Shown here: piece after piece, positions 58,150 through 64,000 of the stretch
How the letters are laid out: each line of letters begins with the position of its first letter
Position numbering within the stretch: position 1 is the first letter of the stretch
From: Pseudorhodobacter ferrugineus DSM 5888
GTDB lineage: Bacteria; Pseudomonadota; Alphaproteobacteria; Rhodobacterales; Rhodobacteraceae
Length of the DNA: 64,000 bases
Reading direction: 5' to 3'
Assembly (NCBI RefSeq): GCF_000420745.1
Contig: NZ_ATVN01000010.1
Span: 79,009-143,008, forward strand
Notes under the pieces: generated by a model
What the model was told of the DNA's origin: nothing
Databases searched by the model: none
Seen by the model: the letters and a program-made list of their open reading frames with translations, nothing else
Translations under genes and position numbers: made by a program

Positions 58150-58164
58150 TTAGCGCGATGTTAA
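58150..58164 (+). promoter_or_regulatory. CtrA-like box upstream of flgE
   Basis: TTAG-N7-TTAA with one mismatch to TTAA-N7-TTAA, 60 bases upstream of flgE. Confidence 0.5.
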
Positions 58165-58223
58165 GTCGCTGGATGCAGTTTGGGCCCTGACCAAGGGTCC
58201 AAGCAGCAGAAAGGCGCTAACAC

Positions 58224-59531
58224 ATGACGATTTCCTCCTCGCTCAACGCCGGGGTGGCCGGGCTTAACGCCAACGCCACACGCCTCGCGACTATTTCAGA
58301 TAACATCGCCAACTCCGGCACCTATGGCTACAAACGTGCCAATGCAGATTTCCAAAGCATGGTGCTGACGCAGTCGCAGGGTGCGGGTGTCTATTCTGCG
58401 GGCGGCGTGCGTGCGACCAGTACCCGAATGATCGACGAACGTGGCGCATTGGTGACGACGTCAAACGCGCTTGACCTTGCGATTTCAGGGCGTGGCATGA
58501 TCCCGGTTGGACCCGCAGGGGGGATTTCACAGAATTTTTCAAATGGTTCAATGATGTTGACGACAACGGGGTCCTTTCGGCCAGATTCCGTAGGGACTTT
58601 GCGCACTGAATCGGGTTTGGTTCTATTGGGCTGGCCTGCAAACGGTGATGGCACAATTCCGGTCCTTCCGCGCGATACTGTGGCGGGGCTTGTACCTGTA
58701 ACAATCAATGCCAATCAGCAAGCAGGCGATCCGACAACGGCCATGAAGCTTGGCGTCAACCTGCCGGCTACCAATACAGCAGCCGGCTCTGGGGGTGATA
58801 CATTGCCTCTTTCGATCGAGTATTTTGGTAACCTTGGCACGTCAGAAACTTTGGATATTTCGTTTGCGCCAACGGTTCCGGCTTCTGGGTCGTCAAATGA
58901 ATGGACGATGATCATCAAAGACTCGGCGCAGGCTGGGGCCGTGATTGGTGAATACACTTTGACCTTTGATGATTCGCGCGGATCGGGCGGCACATTGCTC
59001 TCAGTCGCTTCGGTTTCGGGTGGTGTCTATTCAGCCACCGATGGCACAGTGGAACTGACCGTGGCAGGCGGTCCGTTAACCTTGACGATTGGGCGCCTGG
59101 GCGACCCGAATGGTTTGACCCAACTGTCTGATAGTTTCGCGCCAACGTCGATCACTAAGAACGGATCTCCGGTTGGCAATTTGACGGCGGTTGAGGTGGA
59201 CGATCGTGGCTATATCAATGCAACGTATGATACCGGTTTTACAAGGCGCTTGTACCAGATCCCGATGGTTGATGTGCCGAACCTGAATGGATTAATCGCA
59301 CTCAACAATCAGACCTACAAAATATCACCTGACTCCGGTTCATTCTTTTTGTGGGATGCAGGGGACGGCCCCACGGGTACGGTTGTCGGTTATGCCCGTG
59401 AAGGCTCGACGACCGACGTGGCTGCGGAACTGACAGCCCTGATCCAAACGCAGCGGGCCTATTCGTCAAACGCAAAAGTCATTCAGACGGTTGATGAGAT
59501 GCTGCAAGAAACCACCAATATTAAACGATAG
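58224..59531 (+). CDS. flgE: Flagellar hook protein FlgE
   Basis: 435 aa. N-terminal rod/hook signature (SSLNAGVAGLNANATRLATISDNIANSGTYGYKR) and C-terminal AYSSNAKVIQTVDEMLQETTNIKR. These end domains build the hook; the middle is the surface-exposed D1/D2 region. Followed 12 bases later by flgK. Confidence 0.94.
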   Translation: MTISSSLNAGVAGLNANATRLATISDNIANSGTYGYKRANADFQSMVLTQSQGAGVYSAGGVRATSTRMIDERGALVTTSNALDLAISGRGMIPVGPAGGISQNFSNGSMMLTTTGSFRPDSVGTLRTESGLVLLGWPANGDGTIPVLPRDTVAGLVPVTINANQQAGDPTTAMKLGVNLPATNTAAGSGGDTLPLSIEYFGNLGTSETLDISFAPTVPASGSSNEWTMIIKDSAQAGAVIGEYTLTFDDSRGSGGTLLSVASVSGGVYSATDGTVELTVAGGPLTLTIGRLGDPNGLTQLSDSFAPTSITKNGSPVGNLTAVEVDDRGYINATYDTGFTRRLYQIPMVDVPNLNGLIALNNQTYKISPDSGSFFLWDAGDGPTGTVVGYAREGSTTDVAAELTALIQTQRAYSSNAKVIQTVDEMLQETTNIKR

Positions 59532-59543
59532 GGGGCCTGGAAG

Positions 59544-60998
59544 ATGAGTATTTCAGGTGCCATGTCGAGCGCGCTTTCAGGGTTAAATGCCGCTGCGCGT
59601 TCGGCAGAACTAATCTCCTCCAATATCGCAAATGCATTGACCGATGGCTACGGTCGGCGCGAACTGCAGGTCACAGCACGTAGGCTTGGTGATACGGGAC
59701 ATGGTGTGCAGGTTACCGGTGTTTCGCGTGACATCAACCAAGCGTTAATAGCAGACAGACGCCTTGCAGGAGCCAACGCCGCAGGCCTGAATCTGCAGGC
59801 GGATTTTTTATCACGGCTGGGTGCAGTCTTTGGCAGCCCCGATGACACGACTTCGTTTGACGGACGCTTTGCGGCCTTCAATACCGCATTGATTGCTGCA
59901 TCTGCTGATCCGCAGAGTTTGATTCGGCAATCCAATGTTGTTGAGGCAGCTCGTGGCGTAGTCACCAGTTTCCGCACGATTTCCAATGATATCCAGACGT
60001 CTCGCAGCACTGCTGATACCCAAATTGCAACTGAAGTGGAAATTGTAAATCACTCGTTGGTTGCGATCGCAGAGCTGAACCGAAGCATTACTGTATCATT
60101 TGCAACGGCGCGCGACGCGTCGGCACTCGTGGATCAGCGCCAGCAATTGATTGATCAGGTCGCGGCCATTATTCCGCTCCGAGAAGTCCAGGCAGACAAT
60201 GGGCGCATCACCCTGTTTTCAATGGGCGGCGCGACATTGCTAGAGGGTCAACCTGCAAAGCTTGCGTTTTCAGCAGTCGGAATCATCACGCCAGACATGA
60301 CACTTGCCTCTGGTGCGTTATCTGGGCTTAGCATCAATGGGAGACCGATCAATACTACACAAAGCGGTGCAATCACAGGTGGATCCCTATCTGCCAACTT
60401 TGCCATTCGTGACCAGTTGGCCCCCAATGCGCAGGTCGAACTTGATGCTGTTGCCCGCAATTTGATAAACCGTTTTCAAGACCCTCTGGTTGACGGAACT
60501 TTGAGTATCGGCGCGGCCGGGCTCTTTACCGATCACGGAGCCGCTTTCCTAAATGCAAATGAGGAAGGGATTTCGGGTCGAATGGCATTGAATGCGGCCG
60601 TCGACCCGAACGCAGGTGGCGCGGTTTGGAGAGTGCGAGACGGTCTTGGCGCTCTGACGCAGGGGCCGGTTGGCCAGTCAGCCCTGCTTTCTGCGATGCA
60701 ATCCGTTATCAACACCTTTCAACCAACCGCATCGGGCGCATTAGCGGGCAGCAATCAAAGTGTGATGAGCCTTGCATCGAAGGTTGCCTCGGCAACGATG
60801 AACCAAGGTCTGCTTCTCGAGGCAAACGCAGGGTTCGCTGCTGCGCGGGCGACAGCGTTACAAAGTTTGGAAATGGAAAGCGGCGTTGATACGGACCGAG
60901 AGCTGCAAGACTTGCTTTTGGTGGAGCAGGCCTATGCTGCAAATGCAAAAGTTATCCAAACCGCAGATGATTTGATTCAAATCTTATTGGGAATTTGA
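59544..60998 (+). CDS. flgK: Flagellar hook-associated protein FlgK
   Basis: 484 aa. N-terminus SALSGLNAAARSAELISSNIANALTDGYGRRE and C-terminus LLLVEQAYAANAKVIQTADDLIQILLG are the FlgK/HAP1 ends. It joins hook and filament. Followed after one base by flgL. Confidence 0.93.
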   Translation: MSISGAMSSALSGLNAAARSAELISSNIANALTDGYGRRELQVTARRLGDTGHGVQVTGVSRDINQALIADRRLAGANAAGLNLQADFLSRLGAVFGSPDDTTSFDGRFAAFNTALIAASADPQSLIRQSNVVEAARGVVTSFRTISNDIQTSRSTADTQIATEVEIVNHSLVAIAELNRSITVSFATARDASALVDQRQQLIDQVAAIIPLREVQADNGRITLFSMGGATLLEGQPAKLAFSAVGIITPDMTLASGALSGLSINGRPINTTQSGAITGGSLSANFAIRDQLAPNAQVELDAVARNLINRFQDPLVDGTLSIGAAGLFTDHGAAFLNANEEGISGRMALNAAVDPNAGGAVWRVRDGLGALTQGPVGQSALLSAMQSVINTFQPTASGALAGSNQSVMSLASKVASATMNQGLLLEANAGFAAARATALQSLEMESGVDTDRELQDLLLVEQAYAANAKVIQTADDLIQILLGI

Positions 60999-60999
60999 A

Positions 61000-62010
61000 A
61001 TGCCAATGAACAGCATAGGTGACATGGCGCAGACCTTCATGCTTCGTCGGATGACAACGAGCTTGAAACAACAAGCCAATACTGCGGCCCAAGAGCTAAC
61101 GACTGGTTATTCTGCAAACATCGGTCAAAAGCTGGGCGGTGACCTGACACGTTTTTCCGCATTGGAAAGCACGTTGTCACGGCTAAAGGGATATAGGTTC
61201 GCGACCGATACGGCTGCGACAACCGCCAACGCTATGCAGTCGGTTTTCGGACAAATTGATTCGCTAACCCAAGACCTTGGCGGAGCGTTGCTAACGGCGG
61301 CCAATGCAGAAAATCCGCAGGCGTTGCAAAGCTTGATCAGTGATGCAGGTGCACGCTTTGCCTCTGTTCTTGCGGCGTTGAATACTAAGGTCGGCGACAA
61401 AACGTTGTTTGCTGGGATTGCAAGCGACGGTCCGGCCGTGGCAGGGGTGGATGTCATTCTTTCCGCGCTTGAGGCTGATATTGCGGGTGCAGGCGCTTCC
61501 ACCGCCGGCGACATTGAGGCGGCAGTCCAGAGTTGGTTCGACGATCCTGCAGGGTTTGAGGCGGTGGGATATCTCGGTGGGCCCAGCGCAGGTTCCCTGT
61601 CTATTTCCGCCGAAGACAGGGTCGACCTTGGGTTTACGGCCGTGGATCCGGTCATGCGCGATACGCTGAAGTCCTTGGCGATGGTTGCACTTGTCGGGCG
61701 CGGTGCTGTGGTGCCGGATTCAGCCACAGGCGTTCAGATTGTGCAGATTGCGGGGACATCGCTTTTTGCGAACCAGTCGGATCGCACCTATCGCGCGGCT
61801 GATCTTGGGATGCAACAGGCGCGCATAGAGCAGGCGCAAACCCGCAACCAAGCCGAAACGTCGGCGCTTGAACTGGCACGCTCCAACTTGTTGGCCGTTG
61901 ATCCGTATGAGGCAGCAACCCGCATGGAAGCGGCTCAAACGCAGTTGGAAACTCTTTACTCCGTAACGGCGCGTCTTTCGCGCCTAAGACTGGTGGACTT
62001 TCTAAGATGA
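61000..62010 (+). CDS. flgL: Flagellar hook-associated protein FlgL (flagellin-like)
   Basis: 336 aa. Flagellin-type N-terminus (RRMTTSLKQQANTAAQELTTGYSANIGQKLGG) and C-terminus (YEAATRMEAAQTQLETLYSVTARLSRLRLVDFLR). It forms the hook-filament junction. The stop overlaps the next ATG (ATGA). Confidence 0.88.
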   Translation: MPMNSIGDMAQTFMLRRMTTSLKQQANTAAQELTTGYSANIGQKLGGDLTRFSALESTLSRLKGYRFATDTAATTANAMQSVFGQIDSLTQDLGGALLTAANAENPQALQSLISDAGARFASVLAALNTKVGDKTLFAGIASDGPAVAGVDVILSALEADIAGAGASTAGDIEAAVQSWFDDPAGFEAVGYLGGPSAGSLSISAEDRVDLGFTAVDPVMRDTLKSLAMVALVGRGAVVPDSATGVQIVQIAGTSLFANQSDRTYRAADLGMQQARIEQAQTRNQAETSALELARSNLLAVDPYEAATRMEAAQTQLETLYSVTARLSRLRLVDFLR

Positions 62011-63101
62011 TTAAATTGTTTTTGGTTTTGCTCCTCCTTCCAAGTTTGGCGATTGCAGCCCCGATCCGAATTAAGGACTTGGTCGAATTCGATGGTGTTC
62101 GCGGCAATGATTTGGTGGGCTATGGGCTTGTCGTGGGTTTGAATGGAACCGGTGATGGAATGCGAAATGCGCCCTTTACCGAAGAAATTATGACGAATTT
62201 GCTCGAACGCTTGGGGGTTAACGTAAATGGTGAGCAGTTTCGCCCCAAAAACGTCGCAGCGGTTTTTGTGACGTCATCGCTTCCACCCTTTGCAAGGATG
62301 GGCGGGCGCATTGATGTAACGGTTTCTGCAATCGGCGATGCAAAGAGCCTTTTGGGGGGGACCTTGATCATGACGCCCTTGAACGGCGCGGACGGTCAGG
62401 TTTATGCCGTTGCCCAAGGGACAATAATCGCCGGCGGTATCGCCGCTGAAGGTGCTGCTGCGCGTGTGGTCCAAGGTGTCCCTACTGCAGGTGTCATCCC
62501 GTCGGGTGCCCGAGTTGAGCAAGAGGTCGATTTTGATTTTGCTGGTTTGACGACCATCCGGCTTGCGTTGCGCACCCCTGATTTCACCACTGCCGGCCGT
62601 ATTGAAGCGGTCATCAATACAAATTTCGGGCGCAATGTGGCCGCTATGCTGGATGCCGGAACAGTGGCGTTTGATCTGGGCGCATCACGCATGGCATCCC
62701 CTGCCCATGCGATAGGGCGCATCGAAAATCTGTCTGTGGAACCGGAAACGCGCGCCCGCGTCGTTGTAGATCAACGCTCCGGAACGATTGTGATGGGCGC
62801 AGATGTTAGGATCAGTCGGGTCGCAGTTGCGCAAGGCAGCCTAACCTTGCGTGTCGAGGAGGCCCCCGTTGTGGTGCAGCCCAATCCCTTTAGTGATGGT
62901 CAAACAATCGTTGTGCCAAGAACGAACGCAAGCATTACACCAGCCCTCGGAACTGGCATGGCGGAGGTTGATGGATCCACAAATCTCTCTGAAGTGGTGG
63001 CCGGCCTTAACGCTTTGGGGGTCGCCCCGCACGATATGATAGACATCTTGAAAAGCATAAATGCCGCTGGCGCATTACATGCAGAATTCTTGGTTCACTA
63101 G
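62007..63101 (+). CDS. flgI: Flagellar P-ring protein FlgI
   Basis: 364 aa. Signal peptide (MIKLFLVLLLLPSLAIAA), then P-ring signatures RIKDLVEFDGVRGNDLVGYGLVVGLNGTGD, DVTVSAIGDAKSLLGGTLI and VAGLNALGVAPHDMIDILKSINAAGALHAE. Ends 127 bases before the decayed transposase, so it is the last flagellar gene seen. Confidence 0.96.
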   Translation: MIKLFLVLLLLPSLAIAAPIRIKDLVEFDGVRGNDLVGYGLVVGLNGTGDGMRNAPFTEEIMTNLLERLGVNVNGEQFRPKNVAAVFVTSSLPPFARMGGRIDVTVSAIGDAKSLLGGTLIMTPLNGADGQVYAVAQGTIIAGGIAAEGAAARVVQGVPTAGVIPSGARVEQEVDFDFAGLTTIRLALRTPDFTTAGRIEAVINTNFGRNVAAMLDAGTVAFDLGASRMASPAHAIGRIENLSVEPETRARVVVDQRSGTIVMGADVRISRVAVAQGSLTLRVEEAPVVVQPNPFSDGQTIVVPRTNASITPALGTGMAEVDGSTNLSEVVAGLNALGVAPHDMIDILKSINAAGALHAEFLVH

Positions 63102-63227
63102 CGGTGTCTCAAAACGGGCGCGACGAAATTGTTACATCGATGGGTGTGCGTTCAAAACTGCAGGGTCAGAGTTGGTCCTAGTTTTTCGACCAGTTTGCAG
63201 CCTTGTTAATGGGGACAACGGTTTCAA

Positions 63228-63573
63228 TTAAACTGCTAATCTCATCGCGTGTGTTTTGCCGGCACAGGCCTCGTCTGGGGTCAGTATGCAGTACGTCGAA
63301 TGCGGGCGATGAGAGTTGTAATAGGTCAGCCATTTGCTGATCCCGAGCCGAATTCCTGAACTTGTTTCAAAGGCGTTCAGGCAGACTTATTCGTAATTCA
63401 AGGAGCGCGAGATCCGCTCAATCATCCGATTATCACGTCATGCGCCTTTTCCGCCCTTGCTGATCTTGACCTTAACGTCGATCAGTTCGCCGATCCAAGC
63501 GCCGCTGGTGAATTGGCTGCCGTGATCTGTGTTGAATATCTCCGGCGTGCAATGTTTGGCCAAGGCACCTTTC
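63228..63573 (-). pseudogene. Decayed IS3-family orfB transposase fragment
   Basis: Minus-strand frame, from the boundary with the younger IS, reads GALAKHCTPEIFNTDHGSQFTSGAW (DDE second Asp) to a stop at 63438, then continues as RDNRMIERISRSLNYE, a second stop, and SKWLTYYNSHRPHSTYCILTPDEACA. Two in-frame stops and missing N-terminus show decay. The 63102-63227 stretch next to it holds its 3' tail without further features. Confidence 0.8.
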
Positions 63574-64000
63574 TGAATAGCGCCTAGATTTGTAGACGCC
63601 TTGCTTGGTAATTTTGGAAGCAAGGAGGACGCGATGTCCGGAGCTAAATTCACAGATGAGTTCAAGCGCGATGCGGTGGCCCAAGTCGAGGATCGGGGCT
63701 ATCCGGTGCGCGATGTGGCCGAGCGATTGGGTGTCCGTTGGCTGACAGGCGCATTGCGAATGCAATCGCCGAGAAGCAGCACCAAGTCGATCTACAGTTG
63801 GCAAAAGCTGTTTTCGCGGCCCGCGAAGGTGATCAAAGAGGTCGATGCCCAAGCCGATGAGATCCGCCGTCTGAAGCGCGATCTCGTTAGGTTCACGGAG
63901 GAACGGGACATCCTAAAAAAGGCGACCGCATACTTCGCCAGGGAATCCCCCCTCTCGCGGATGTAAACATCCGCTGCCCGTTGCCTGACAGGCGTGTTTA
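63574..64000 (+). mobile_element. IS3-family insertion sequence, left end and orfA; continues beyond the window
   Basis: The left end appears to begin TGAATAGCGCCTAGATTTGT at 63574, a terminal-repeat-like sequence, directly abutting the interrupted older orfB. A ribosome site and orfA follow. The right end and orfB lie beyond the window. Confidence 0.65.
63634..63966 (+). CDS. IS3-family orfA transposase (HTH protein)
   Basis: 110 aa. FTDEFKRDAVAQVEDRGYPVRDVAERLGV, then a 14-residue insertion, then STKSIYSWQKLF (rest of HTH) and a leucine-zipper-like IRRLKRDLVRFTEERDILKKATAYFARES. The slippery heptamer A-AAA-AAG (63915-63921) is in the correct frame for the -1 frameshift to orfB used by IS3 elements. 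Start 63634 has AAGGAGG upstream. The insertion, seen as a 42-base stretch in frame, is unusual for the HTH. Confidence 0.8.
   Translation: MSGAKFTDEFKRDAVAQVEDRGYPVRDVAERLGVRWLTGALRMQSPRSSTKSIYSWQKLFSRPAKVIKEVDAQADEIRRLKRDLVRFTEERDILKKATAYFARESPLSRM

Overview
This is 64 kb of an alphaproteobacterial chromosome, almost certainly from the Rhodobacterales (Roseobacter/Rhodobacter group). The evidence is the fnrL/hemN divergent pair with an FNR box, an mbfA iron exporter with an Irr-type operator, YejABEF, glnK-amtB, a motB-flgE-flgK-flgL-flgI flagellar run, many proteins with the flavour of this order, and GC-rich coding with short intergenic gaps and ATGA/TGATG stop-start overlaps. No rRNA, tRNA, CRISPR array, origin or prophage was found.

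Layout. 1-7.7 kb: a truncated DUF2339 membrane protein and an unknown partner, a staphylococcal-nuclease-like protein, dapD, a LOG-family protein, mbfA with an iron-control operator, a small secreted protein plus TetR regulator behind two palindromic operators, and a decayed BNR-repeat pseudogene. 7.8-15.4 kb: an M15/M23 peptidase-like pair, ilvD with an overlapping lipoprotein gene, two conserved unknowns and fadH. 15.4-29.2 kb: an EF-hand protein, a LysR regulator, an OmpA/GNAT/CinA-like minus-strand operon, methionine aminopeptidase, a group II decarboxylase with a 7-bp duplication frameshift, a ferredoxin-reductase/rsmD/HAD operon, peroxiredoxin, RNase D, pterin dehydratase, a GNAT-fold protein, GDPD and RidA.

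29.3-40.4 kb: a type I secretion ABC/adaptor pair without visible cargo, a class A penicillin-binding protein, glnK-amtB (nitrogen sensing and ammonium uptake), cpdB, nudC and an SRPBCC protein. 40.5-47.9 kb is the most accessory-looking part: an AT-richer orphan gene, a secreted alpha/beta hydrolase divergent from a membrane-tethered AraC regulator, a MarR/MFS/41-aa membrane protein operon with a 16-bp palindrome, a 535-bp gap without a supported gene, pheA and a membrane-anchored cytochrome c. 47.9-55 kb: a yejABEF peptide importer translationally coupled to a glycosyltransferase. 55-63.1 kb: hemN/fnrL and the flagellar motor/hook genes with CtrA-like sites. 63.1-64 kb: an IS3-family element inserted into an older, decayed IS3 transposase and running off the window.

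Scattered through the intergenic DNA are two families of short repeats: (i) an exact 19-mer that forms part of a terminator-like hairpin after three minus-strand genes (dapD, the alpha/beta hydrolase, pheA), two copies being embedded in a longer shared element; and (ii) a GC-rich hairpin followed on the same strand by an A/T motif ending in GATGAAA. The most interesting candidates for follow-up are these repeat families, the TetR/small-secreted-protein locus, the MarR/MFS/41-aa locus, the membrane-bound AraC/hydrolase locus, and the frameshifted decarboxylase.
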